Source of the DNA: Aromatoleum diolicum
Lineage (GTDB): Bacteria > Pseudomonadota > Gammaproteobacteria > Burkholderiales > Rhodocyclaceae
Direction of reading: 5' to 3'
Length of the DNA stretch: 64,000 bases
Assembly: GCF_012910955.1 (NCBI RefSeq)
Contig: NZ_WTVQ01000019.1
Span: 1 to 64,000, forward strand
Shown here: positions 8,988 through 16,937 of the stretch, one piece after another
Numbering within the stretch: the first letter of the stretch is position 1
Layout: each line of letters opens with the position of its first letter
Notes under the pieces: generated by a model
The model's database searches: none
Seen by the model: the letters and a program-made list of their open reading frames with translations, nothing else
Told to the model about the DNA's origin: nothing
Position numbers and translations under genes: made by a program

Positions 8988-10043
8988 TCAGCCTTGGCCG
9001 GCGAGGTCGTCGAGAATCCGCCGCACCGGCGTCGGCAGGCCGGCCGAGTCCAGCTCCGCCAGCGCGAGCCAGCGATGCTCGGCGTCGACGACGCTGTGCC
9101 CCGCGTCGCTCACCTCGAAGCGGATCGGCGTGATTTCCAGGCGGAAATGCGTGAAGGCGTGGTTCAACGGCGCGAGCGCGCGGCTTGCGCGCGGCGCCAG
9201 ACCAAAGCGCGTCTCCAGCCAGCGGCCGGCGTCGGCTTCGCTGTCGGGGATCTCCGGCAGCGCCAGCAGGCCGCCCCAGATGCCCGCCGGCGGGCGCCGT
9301 TCGAGCAGCACGCGGCCGTCGGCGTGGATCACCGCGACGCGCACGTGGCGTTGCGGCACCGCCTTGCGCGGCCGCGCCGCGGGCAATTCGGCAATGCGGT
9401 CCTCGCGCCGCGCGACGCACAGTCCGGCCATCGGGCAGCGCTCGCAGGCCGGCTTGCCGCGCGTGCATAGCGTCGCGCCCAGATCCATTTGCGCCTGGAT
9501 GTACGTGCCGACGTCCGCGTCCGGTAGCAGCGCCTCGGCGAGCGTCCACAGTCGCTGTTCGACCGCCCGTTCGCCGGGAAAGCCGTCGACGCCGAAGGCG
9601 CGGCACAGCACGCGCTTGACGTTGCCGTCGAGGATCGCGGCGCGCTCGCCGAAGGCGAAGGCCGCGATCGCCGCCGCGGTCGAGCGGCCGATGCCGGGCA
9701 GCGTGGCAATCGCTTCGGCGCGCGCCGGGAAGTGGCCGCCGTGCACCGCCATCACCGCCTGCGCCGCCTTGTGCAGGTTGCGCGCGCGGGCGTAGTAGCC
9801 GAGCCCGCTCCACAGCGCGAGCACGTCGTCGAGCGGCGCCGCAGCAAGGGTCGCGATGTCGGGGAAGCGCGCGAGAAAGCGCGCGTAATACGGAATCACG
9901 GTGTCGACCTGGGTCTGCTGCAGCATGATTTCCGACAGCCAGATGCGGTAGGGGTCGCACGTGCGCTGCCAGGGCAGGTCGTGCCGGCCGTGGTCGCGGT
10001 GCCAGTCGATCAGGCGTTGTGCGAATTCCGTGCTTGTGTTCAT
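8988..10043 (-). CDS. mutY: A/G-specific adenine glycosylase MutY
   Basis: Removes adenine mispaired with 8-oxoguanine; 351 aa. The catalytic N-domain has SEIMLQQTQV with the catalytic Glu, the HhH motif LPGIGRSTAAAIAAFAF, and the conserved Asp in LDGNVKRV. The iron-sulfur loop is C-x6-C-x2-C-x5-C (CTRGKPACERCPMAGLC). A C-terminal NUDIX-like 8-oxoG recognition domain follows (about 230-350). It is transcribed convergently to the Lon-domain gene and divergently from the flavin reductase gene. Confidence 0.96.
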   Translation of the reverse strand: MNTSTEFAQRLIDWHRDHGRHDLPWQRTCDPYRIWLSEIMLQQTQVDTVIPYYARFLARFPDIATLAAAPLDDVLALWSGLGYYARARNLHKAAQAVMAVHGGHFPARAEAIATLPGIGRSTAAAIAAFAFGERAAILDGNVKRVLCRAFGVDGFPGERAVEQRLWTLAEALLPDADVGTYIQAQMDLGATLCTRGKPACERCPMAGLCVARREDRIAELPAARPRKAVPQRHVRVAVIHADGRVLLERRPPAGIWGGLLALPEIPDSEADAGRWLETRFGLAPRASRALAPLNHAFTHFRLEITPIRFEVSDAGHSVVDAEHRWLALAELDSAGLPTPVRRILDDLAGQG

Positions 10044-10137
10044 TCTCGGGATGTTTCCTTGCTTTGCTCGACGCCCATCGCGTTCGCAGCGATAATCCGC
10101 CGGTTTCCTAACTCATACGTCCAGCCGGACGGCCGCC

Positions 10138-10668
10138 ATGGCCGGTTCCGCCACCGTCCCCCTGCCCATGTCCCAGCCGCCCGTCACCCACCAGGATTTC
10201 ACCCGCGCCTTCCGCGACACGCTCGGCATGTTCGCCACCGGCATCGCGGTCGTCACCACCCGCGCGCCGAACGGCGAAGCGATCGGGCTGACGGTGAACT
10301 CCTTCAACTCGGTGTCGCTCGACCCGCCGCTGATCGTCTGGAGCCTCGCGCGCCATCTGCAGAGCCTGCCGGTGTTCGAAGACTGCGAATACTACGCGGT
10401 GAACGTGCTGGCGGAAGACCAGCAGCACTTGTCGCAGCTCTTCGCGACGCGCTCGGACGACAAGTTCGCCGGCCTCGAGATCGACGACGGCCTGTATGGC
10501 GTGCCGCTGCTGCGCGGTTGCTGCGCGCGTTTCGAGTGCCGCAACACGGCCCGCCACGACGGCGGCGACCACCTCGTCTTCCTCTCCGAAGTCGTGCGTT
10601 TCGACCGCGAAGACCGCGCGCCGCTGATCTTCCACGGCGGTGCGTACCGGCGCCTCGCGCCGCTGTAA
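10138..10668 (+). CDS. Flavin reductase-like (HpaC/DIM6-NTAB type) protein
   Basis: FMN/FAD reductase-domain protein of 176 aa, likely using NAD(P)H to supply reduced flavin to a monooxygenase. Family hallmarks are FRDTLGMFATGIAVVTT, the NSFNSVSLDPPLIVWSL core and the C-terminal FHGGAYRRL. The first 10 codons (MAGSATVPLP) may be extra, since an in-frame ATG at 10168 would give the more usual start. No partner oxygenase gene is adjacent. It is the last gene before the glycan locus and shares its direction. Confidence 0.85.
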   Translation: MAGSATVPLPMSQPPVTHQDFTRAFRDTLGMFATGIAVVTTRAPNGEAIGLTVNSFNSVSLDPPLIVWSLARHLQSLPVFEDCEYYAVNVLAEDQQHLSQLFATRSDDKFAGLEIDDGLYGVPLLRGCCARFECRNTARHDGGDHLVFLSEVVRFDREDRAPLIFHGGAYRRLAPL

Positions 10669-10790
10669 GTCCGTCCGTTTCACATCGCCGCCCGGTCGTC
10701 CGATCGGGCGTACGCGCGCGTCCATGAGTGTCGCCAACCCATGATTACCGGCGCGTCGGCCTGCATCCGCGCGGGCGAGAATTGGGACCC

Positions 10791-10834
10791 AACTCGCGAA
10801 ATCGGGCTATCTGCCCCACCCAAATATGCGAGTT
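10791..10834. promoter_or_regulatory. Inverted repeat AACTCGC-N30-GCGAGTT, candidate enhancer-binding site
   Basis: Two perfect 7-bp half-sites in opposite orientation, separated by 30 bp, lie about 115 bp upstream of the predicted sigma-54 -12 element. That is the usual distance for an upstream activating sequence bound by a sigma-54 enhancer-binding protein. Direct observation covers only the repeat and spacing; the regulator is unknown. An exact copy was not found upstream of the PEP-CTERM gene. Confidence 0.35.
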
Positions 10835-10914
10835 CTCCACCACTTTTCCGCGTAACGGGATGTTGCGCAAGTATTTGATCCATTAAATCAATCCGTTACA
10901 GGACGGTTACGGCC

Positions 10915-10930
10915 TGGACTGGTCCTTGCG
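10915..10930 (+). promoter_or_regulatory. Candidate sigma-54 (-24/-12) promoter of the glycan locus
   Basis: TGGACTGGTCCTTGCG matches the -24/-12 consensus at TGG, at G in position 7 and at TTGC, with the obligatory 10-bp interval between GG and GC; CAC is replaced by ACT. It lies 84 bp upstream of the first glycosyltransferase start. Exopolysaccharide genes in Zoogloea-like bacteria are known to need RpoN, which makes the match plausible but not proven. Confidence 0.4.
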
Positions 10931-11013
10931 TGTGTGGGACATATTCCCGCGCATCGCGACAGCCAGACCGCGCGTCTGCACGGGGCCGGAAACCCCGCAG
11001 GAGGCTCGTCCAA

Positions 11014-12306
11014 ATGAAACGCGTCCTTGTCTATTCGCACGATACTTTCGGGCTCGGCAACATCCGCCGCATGCTGGAAATTGCCCGTCACCTGGTGGAT
11101 AACGAGCCCGACCTGTCGGTGCTGATCATCACCGGCTCGCCGATGCTCCATGCCTTCCGCATTCCGCCGCGGATCGATTACGTGAAGCTGCCGTGCCTGT
11201 CGCGCAACGCCGCGGGCGGTTACGGGGCGCGTTACCTGGACATGGACCTGCAGTCCACGGTGCGCCTGCGCGCCAACCTGATCCGCAGCACGATCGCCGA
11301 TTTCGCGCCGGACCTGATCCTGGTCGACAAGAAACCCTTCGGTGTCGAGGAGGAACTCGCCGGTGCGCTGGAAGCGCTGCCTGCCGACATGACGCGGCCG
11401 AAGCTCGTGCTGCTGCTGCGCGACATTCTCGACAGCCCGGAGGCGACGATGCGGGTGTGGCGCAAGAACCGCTACTTCGAGGCGATCGACGAGCATTACG
11501 ACGACGTGCTGGTGGTGGGCAATGCGGAGGTGTTCGACCTGCGCGCCGAGTACGCGTTTCCGCCGTGCACCGCGGACAAGGTGCGTTTCTGCGGCTACAT
11601 CGCGCGCAAGCCGGGGCGGCGCAGCCGTGCGAGCGTGCGCGCCGAACTGGCGGTGACGCCGGCGCAGCCGCTGGTGCTGGTCACCGCCGGTGGCGGCGAG
11701 GACGGCGATGCGATGATTTCGGCCTACGTCGAAGGGCTCGCCTCGCTGCCGCCCCCCGCGCGGCCGCGCAGCCATATCGTCTTCGGTCCGGAGATGGCGG
11801 CGGACAGGCGCGACGCGATCTGCCGGCTGGCCGACACGCTGGACTGCGTGACGCGCCAGGATTTCTCCGACGACATGATGTCGCTGATGGATGCTGCCGA
11901 CGTGGTGGTGTCGATGGGCGGTTACAACACCGTGTGCGAACTGCTGACGCTGCACAAGCGCGCGGTGGTGGTGCCGCGCGTGCGCCCGGTGCAGGAGCAG
12001 TGCATCCGCGCCGAACGCATGGCGGAGCTGGGCCTGATGCGCATCGTGCATCCGGATCGCCTGACCCCGCAGGGCCTGCTGCAGGCGGTGGGCCTCGAGA
12101 CGGCCGCGCTGCGCGGCAACGGCGAGAACCCCATCAGCATCCGGCTCGACGGCCTCGAGCAGGTCGGGCGGGCGATATTCGGCCTGATCGGCACGAAGCG
12201 TCGCGACGTTGCACCCCGCCGGCCGCAAGCGGTCCCCTCTTCTTCGCGGAGCATCCCGACATGGACGAATTTCGCCCCGACGGTCGCCCAATCGGCCTCC
12301 TGGTAA
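11014..12306 (+). CDS. GT-B glycosyltransferase, MurG-like/GT28-related (first gene of glycan locus)
   Basis: Predicted cytoplasmic glycosyltransferase of the MurG-like superfamily (COG4671 type); 430 aa. The opening KRVLVYSHDTFGLGNIRRML is the family N-terminus with a glycine-rich acceptor loop. The C-terminal half contains LVTAGGGEDG and VVVSMGGYNTVCELL, the expected nucleotide-sugar-binding region. ATG 11014 has an AGGAGG box; an in-frame ATG at 10930 would overlap the predicted promoter and add a basic, non-homologous stretch. It overlaps the next gene by 46 bp. It is paralogous in fold and motifs to the gene at 21578. Donor and acceptor are unknown. Confidence 0.82.
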   Translation: MKRVLVYSHDTFGLGNIRRMLEIARHLVDNEPDLSVLIITGSPMLHAFRIPPRIDYVKLPCLSRNAAGGYGARYLDMDLQSTVRLRANLIRSTIADFAPDLILVDKKPFGVEEELAGALEALPADMTRPKLVLLLRDILDSPEATMRVWRKNRYFEAIDEHYDDVLVVGNAEVFDLRAEYAFPPCTADKVRFCGYIARKPGRRSRASVRAELAVTPAQPLVLVTAGGGEDGDAMISAYVEGLASLPPPARPRSHIVFGPEMAADRRDAICRLADTLDCVTRQDFSDDMMSLMDAADVVVSMGGYNTVCELLTLHKRAVVVPRVRPVQEQCIRAERMAELGLMRIVHPDRLTPQGLLQAVGLETAALRGNGENPISIRLDGLEQVGRAIFGLIGTKRRDVAPRRPQAVPSSSRSIPTWTNFAPTVAQSASW

Positions 12307-13544
12307 AGATCTACCCCAAGCTCTCCGAGACCTTCATTCTCGAAGAGATCCTGGGGCTGGAGCGGCTCGGCCAGCGCCTGCACATCTTCGCGCTGGCGCC
12401 GCCGACCGACGCGATCCACCACGACGCGGTGGCGCGCGTGCGTGCGCCGGTGAGCTATCTGCCAATGCCCGCGCTGGCGACGGCAGGGCAGTTCCTGTGC
12501 GCGCACGCCCGCCTGTTCGCGGCCGCACCGCTGCGTTATCTCGGGGCGCTGCGCGCGGCGCTGGCGCGCGACGGCGGGCTCATCGACTTCCTGCGCGCCG
12601 GGTGGCTGACGCGCCGCCTGCAGCAGGCCGGCATCGGCCACCTGCACACGCATTTCATCTCGCGTCCGGCGGACATTGGCGAACTGGTGTCGAAACTCGG
12701 CCTGCCGTTTTCGATCTCCGCCCACGCCAAGGACATCTACCTGTCGGACCCCGCCGACCTGGCACGCAAGCTGCGCCAGGCGCGCTTCACCGTGACCTGC
12801 ACCGAATACAACCGCCACACGCTGGCGCGCCACGCGCCCGATGCGGTGCTGCACCGCATGTACCACGGGGTCGACTTCGAACGCTTCAGCCCGCGCCTGC
12901 GCGAAGTGCCGTCCGATCCGCCGCTGATCCTCGCGGTCGGCCGGCTGCGCGAGAAGAAGGGCTTCGACACGCTGATCGAGGCCGCGCGCATCCTGCGCGA
13001 CGACGGTTTCGCGTTCCGCTGCGAGATCGTCGGCTACGGCGAGGAACATGCCCGCCTCGACGGCCTCATCGCGGCGGCCGGCCTGCGCGGCCAGGTCGTG
13101 CTGGCCGGCAAACTGCCGCGTGACGAGGTGATCGCGCGCTATGCAGGCGCCACGGTGTTCGTGCAGCCCTCGCGCATCGGCCAGGACGGCGACCGCGACG
13201 GCATCCCGAACGTGTTGCTGGAAGCGATGGCGATGCAGCTGGCGGTGATCTCGACCATCGTGTCGGGCATCCCCGAATTGGTCCGGGACGAGGAAACGGG
13301 GCTGCTCGTCGACCCCGACCACCCGACCGCGCTGGCGCGTGCGATCCGGCGTCTGGCCGGTGACCCGGCGCTGCGCACGCGCCTGGGCGAGGCCGCGCGT
13401 GCGGCGGTCGCCGAAGGCTTCGACAACGACCGCAATCTGCGACTGCTGCGTCAACTGCTGGAGAACTCCGATGAATGCCCCGTCTCTGCCCCAGGTTCTG
13501 CCTCTCTCCCGGCCGCTGCCCGACGCGTCGCGGGCGTCCGCTGA
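12261..13544 (+). CDS. Family 4 glycosyltransferase (GT-B)
   Basis: Retaining GT4-type glycosyltransferase, 427 aa, probably at the cytoplasmic membrane face. The N-terminal domain opens with PKLSETFILEEILGLERLG. The C-terminal Rossmann domain has AVGRLREKKGFDTLIEAA and the donor-binding stretch DGDRDGIPNVLLEAMAM followed by GIPELV, which carries the E-x7-E-type motif. The ATG at 12261 lies inside the 3' end of the preceding gene, implying translational coupling. Close resemblance to the next gene marks the two as tandem paralogues. Confidence 0.88.
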   Translation: MDEFRPDGRPIGLLVKIYPKLSETFILEEILGLERLGQRLHIFALAPPTDAIHHDAVARVRAPVSYLPMPALATAGQFLCAHARLFAAAPLRYLGALRAALARDGGLIDFLRAGWLTRRLQQAGIGHLHTHFISRPADIGELVSKLGLPFSISAHAKDIYLSDPADLARKLRQARFTVTCTEYNRHTLARHAPDAVLHRMYHGVDFERFSPRLREVPSDPPLILAVGRLREKKGFDTLIEAARILRDDGFAFRCEIVGYGEEHARLDGLIAAAGLRGQVVLAGKLPRDEVIARYAGATVFVQPSRIGQDGDRDGIPNVLLEAMAMQLAVISTIVSGIPELVRDEETGLLVDPDHPTALARAIRRLAGDPALRTRLGEAARAAVAEGFDNDRNLRLLRQLLENSDECPVSAPGSASLPAAARRVAGVR

Positions 13545-14838
13545 AGGGCGCTGTGTCGCCTACGTGATGAACGGCTTTCCGCGGCTGTCGGAAACCTTCA
13601 TCGCCAACGAGATCTACCTGCTCGAGCAGATGGGGCTGCGCCTGCGCCTGTTCTCGGTGAAGCGCGAAGACGAGCCGACCGTGCACCCGGTGGTGCGGGC
13701 CATCCGTGCGCCCTTGAGCTACTTGCCCAAGGCCAGCAGCCTGTCCGGTTCATCGCTGGCGGCCTGGCTGGCGGGCAACCTGCCGCGCTTCGCCCGTGCG
13801 CAGTGGGTCGTCGCCCGGCGCCACCCGCTGCGCTACCTCGGCACGCTGGGCAGCGCGCTGGGCATGAGCTGGCGCTACCGCAGGAGTCCGCTGGCGTTGC
13901 GCAAGGTGTTCATCAAGGAGTTCATGCAGGCCACGCACATCGCGGCGGACGTGATGCGCGACGGCAGCGTCGCCCATCTGCACGGCCACTTCTGCCACGG
14001 CGTCGCGACGATCACGTGGTTCGCCAGTCGCCTGACCGGCATCCCCTTCAGCTTCACCGCGCACGCCAAGGACATCTACCAGGCCGATCTCAACCCCGGC
14101 GACCTGCTCGAACGCAAGCTCGCCGCGGCGCGCTTCGTCGCCACCTGCACCGGGGCCAATGCGACGGTGCTGAAGGCCCGCCACGCCGACGCGAAGGTCG
14201 TGCACACCATCTACCATGGTCTCGACACCGAATTTTTCCGTCCGGACCCCAAGCCCGGCGCGCTGCCGCTGGTGTTGTCGGTCGGCCGCTTCGTCGAGAA
14301 GAAGGGCTTCGAGCATCTGGTCGAGGCCTGTGCGCTGCTCAAGCACGACGGCGTGCGCTTCGGCTGCGTCATCGTCGGCGAACGCGGCAGCGCCTACGAT
14401 GCGCTGCGCGCGCAGATCGCCGCCCGCGGCCTGCAGGACCACGTGCAGCTGCGCAGCGCCGTCGCGCAGGACGAGCTGCGCGAGATCTACCGCCAGGCAC
14501 GACTCTTTGCGCTGCCGTGCCAGGTGATGGAGGACGGCGACCGCGACGGCATCCCGAACGTGCTCGCCGAGGCGATGGCGATGGGCCTGCCGGTGGTGTC
14601 GACGCCGATTTCCGGCATCCCCGAGCTGATCGACGACGGCGAGCACGGCCTGCTGGTGCCGCCGCGCGACCCGCGCGCGCTGGCCGACGCGCTGCACCGG
14701 GTGCTGGTCGACCCCGCGCTGCACGAGCGTCTCGCGCGCGCCGGGCGCCGCCGCATCTGCGAGCGCTTCGATTCGCGCCGCACGACCCTCGCGCTGCGCG
14801 ACCTGTTCCTCGCCCAGATCAGGAGTGCCACCTCATGA
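13471..14838 (+). CDS. Family 4 glycosyltransferase (GT-B), tandem paralogue
   Basis: GT4-type glycosyltransferase of 455 aa. Key segments parallel its upstream neighbour: PRLSETFIANEIYLLEQMG near the N-terminus, FSFTAHAKDIYQ in the middle, SVGRFVEKKGFEHLVEAC, and EDGDRDGIPNVLAEAMAMG followed by SGIPELI. The start at 13471 overlaps the preceding gene by 74 bp and has a GGAGAA box. The N-terminus carries about 25 residues more than the paralogue. Its stop overlaps the lyase-like gene start (ATGA). The two enzymes probably add successive sugars to the same chain. Confidence 0.88.
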   Translation: MNAPSLPQVLPLSRPLPDASRASAEGRCVAYVMNGFPRLSETFIANEIYLLEQMGLRLRLFSVKREDEPTVHPVVRAIRAPLSYLPKASSLSGSSLAAWLAGNLPRFARAQWVVARRHPLRYLGTLGSALGMSWRYRRSPLALRKVFIKEFMQATHIAADVMRDGSVAHLHGHFCHGVATITWFASRLTGIPFSFTAHAKDIYQADLNPGDLLERKLAAARFVATCTGANATVLKARHADAKVVHTIYHGLDTEFFRPDPKPGALPLVLSVGRFVEKKGFEHLVEACALLKHDGVRFGCVIVGERGSAYDALRAQIAARGLQDHVQLRSAVAQDELREIYRQARLFALPCQVMEDGDRDGIPNVLAEAMAMGLPVVSTPISGIPELIDDGEHGLLVPPRDPRALADALHRVLVDPALHERLARAGRRRICERFDSRRTTLALRDLFLAQIRSATS

Positions 14839-16937
14839 ACCGCGCCGCCCACCTCGCCGAGTACGCCACCATGGATAGCGTCAGCGATCGTGACCCGGAG
14901 ATCTTCCTGCCCGCCTTCGCGCGCATGGACGACGCGACGCTGCTCGCCCACTTCCGCGCGCCTCGGCCGGTCTTCTACTTCCCGGTGCCCGACCTCGACG
15001 AAACCCGGCCCGAAAAGATCGCGGCCCTCATGAGTGGGCGTTTCGAGTTCAACGGCGAAACCCGCGTGCTGCCCGACCCCGTCGATTGGCTGCACAACCC
15101 CAGCGATGACGTCGAATGGCACATCCTGCTGCACAAGTTCTACTACGCGGTGGGCCTGGGCATGGCCTTCAGCGCCAGCGACGACCCGCGCTACGCGTGG
15201 CGCTGGATGGAGCTCATCGACTGCTGGATCGCCCGCACGCCGCCCGGCTTCATCGCCGCCGACGTCACCGGCCGGCGCGTGCAGAACTGGATCTACAGCT
15301 ATCACTACTTCGTCACCGACAGCCCGAGGAACGCGGTCTCGGCGGGCTTTCACCGCCGCCTGCTCGAGTCGATCCACGAACAGGTCGAATTCCTGTGCGC
15401 CAACCTCACCGCCGCGCGCAACCACCGCACGCTCGAGCTGTACGCGATCTTCCTCGCCGCAGTGGTGTTCCCCGAGATGCGCCGCGCCGCGTTCTGGCGC
15501 GAGTTTGCGCTGGTGCGGATCGCCGACAACATCGAGAGCGACCTGCTCCCCGATGGCGTGCAATGCGAACTGTCGACCGACTATCACCAGCTGGTGCTGA
15601 AGAACTACCTCAACGTGCGCCGGCTCGCCGCGCTCAACGACATCCCGGTGCCCGCCGACATGGATGCCGCGATCGTCCGCGCGCTGGAATTCAGCCTCCA
15701 CGCGCACAAGCCCGACGGCATCGTCCCCAGCCTTTCCGACGGCGATGCGCGCAGCTTTCTCGAGCTGCTGGGGCAGGGCGCCGAGCTCTACGCGCGCGAC
15801 GACCTCCGCTACGCCGCGACGGCCGGGCGCGAGGGCACGCCACCGGCGCAGCGCGTCGCGCATTTCGCCGCCAGCGGCTACACCATCGTGCGCAGCCACT
15901 GGGGTGAGGCCGGGCAGCCGTTCGCCGACGCGCACTACCTGATCTTCGACTGCGGCCCGCTCGGCGCGGGCAATCACGGCCACTTCGACTGCCTGAGTTT
16001 CGAACTCGCCGCAAATGGCCGCTCGCTGGTCGTCGACCCGGGGCGCTACACCTATTCCGAAGCCGGCGACATCAACTGGCGCATCCGCTTCCGCAGCACC
16101 GCGGCGCACAACACGGTGTGCGTCGACGGCCTCAACCAGACGCTGTACCTGCCGCGCCCGATCAAGGAACCGTCGCGCCACGCGCATGGCTCGGTGCGCC
16201 ACAAGGTGTCCGGCCCGGCGCCGGACGCGGCCCTGCGCGAGCGCGTCGAAACCGCGAACCTGGCGCTGCTGCACGGCACTGCGCGCAGCCATGTCTATGA
16301 CGCCGTGCACAGCCGGCGCATCGTCTTCGTCGATGCGTGCTACTGGATCGTCTCCGACTGGCTCGACGCGCCGAGCGAACACGAGTACGCGCTGCGCTTC
16401 CAGCTCGGCGAGGCGGCGCAGGATGCGGTGCAGGTCGCGCGGGACCACGGTCCGCGGGTGTGCAGTCCCGGCCTGCTGATCGCCCAGGCGCAGGATGCGC
16501 GCGTCGAGGTCGCCGTCGAGGACAGCTTCGTTGCCTACCGTTACGGGGAGAAACTCGCCGCGCCGCGCGTGTGTTTCAGTTCGCGGGGCGCATGCGCGGC
16601 CTTCGACAGCGTGCTGCTGCCGTGGCGCGACGCGCCCCCGGACCTGCGCGTCACGCATTTGCCGCTGCAGGGGGAGAGCGGCGCGGCGCATGCTGTACGG
16701 CGCGCCGCGGCGCTGCGCATCGAATCGCACGCCGCCGGGCAGGACGTCCGCGACATCTGGTTCCACGCCCGCGATGACAGCCCCGGCGAATGGCGCTTCG
16801 GCAATTACCGCTTCCGTGGCCGCTGGCTGTGGCTGCGCGAAGACGCGGCGGGGCAGGTGCTGCGTGCCAGCGCGGATGCGGCCGCAAGTCTCGAACGCGA
16901 CGGCCGCGTCATCAACCTGGCGGGCACGCCGGCATGA
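14835..16937 (+). CDS. Heparinase II/III-family protein (PL12-like uronate lyase)
   Basis: 700-aa protein with an alpha/alpha-toroid N-terminal half and a beta-sandwich C-terminal half typical of heparinase II/III and alginate/uronate lyases. Candidate catalytic positions are visible: NHRTLELYAI (Asn/His), the Tyr in STDYHQLVLKNYL and the His in NHGHFDCLSFEL. No signal peptide is evident, although family members often act in the periplasm. Similar genes occur inside bacterial polysaccharide loci, where they trim misrouted polymer or process chain length. Its presence suggests that the product contains uronic acid, which is inference. Confidence 0.85.
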   Translation: MNRAAHLAEYATMDSVSDRDPEIFLPAFARMDDATLLAHFRAPRPVFYFPVPDLDETRPEKIAALMSGRFEFNGETRVLPDPVDWLHNPSDDVEWHILLHKFYYAVGLGMAFSASDDPRYAWRWMELIDCWIARTPPGFIAADVTGRRVQNWIYSYHYFVTDSPRNAVSAGFHRRLLESIHEQVEFLCANLTAARNHRTLELYAIFLAAVVFPEMRRAAFWREFALVRIADNIESDLLPDGVQCELSTDYHQLVLKNYLNVRRLAALNDIPVPADMDAAIVRALEFSLHAHKPDGIVPSLSDGDARSFLELLGQGAELYARDDLRYAATAGREGTPPAQRVAHFAASGYTIVRSHWGEAGQPFADAHYLIFDCGPLGAGNHGHFDCLSFELAANGRSLVVDPGRYTYSEAGDINWRIRFRSTAAHNTVCVDGLNQTLYLPRPIKEPSRHAHGSVRHKVSGPAPDAALRERVETANLALLHGTARSHVYDAVHSRRIVFVDACYWIVSDWLDAPSEHEYALRFQLGEAAQDAVQVARDHGPRVCSPGLLIAQAQDARVEVAVEDSFVAYRYGEKLAAPRVCFSSRGACAAFDSVLLPWRDAPPDLRVTHLPLQGESGAAHAVRRAAALRIESHAAGQDVRDIWFHARDDSPGEWRFGNYRFRGRWLWLREDAAGQVLRASADAAASLERDGRVINLAGTPA

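Larger units (their letters stand above)
10669..11013 (+). other. Intergenic regulatory region ahead of the glycan locus
   Basis: About 345 bp without a credible gene. It holds a 7-bp inverted repeat (AACTCGC at 10791-10797, GCGAGTT at 10828-10834), an AT-rich stretch around 10870-10890 that differs from the rest of the window, and a sigma-54-like element at 10915-10930. A strong ribosome-binding site (AGGAGG near 10999) precedes the ATG at 11014. The arrangement resembles enhancer-activated sigma-54 promoters, with the repeat about 115 bp upstream of the -12 element. Confidence 0.5.

Noticed and set aside
11193-12260. Long open frame in phase with the first GT4 gene but upstream of its ATG
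   Set aside because: It lies inside the MurG-like gene in another frame, is Arg/Ala-rich and shows no domain; only the part from 12261 has glycosyltransferase features.
13803-14834. Long plus-strand frame upstream of the heparinase-like gene
   Set aside because: Shadow of the second GT4 gene in another frame; the lyase-like protein starts at 14835.
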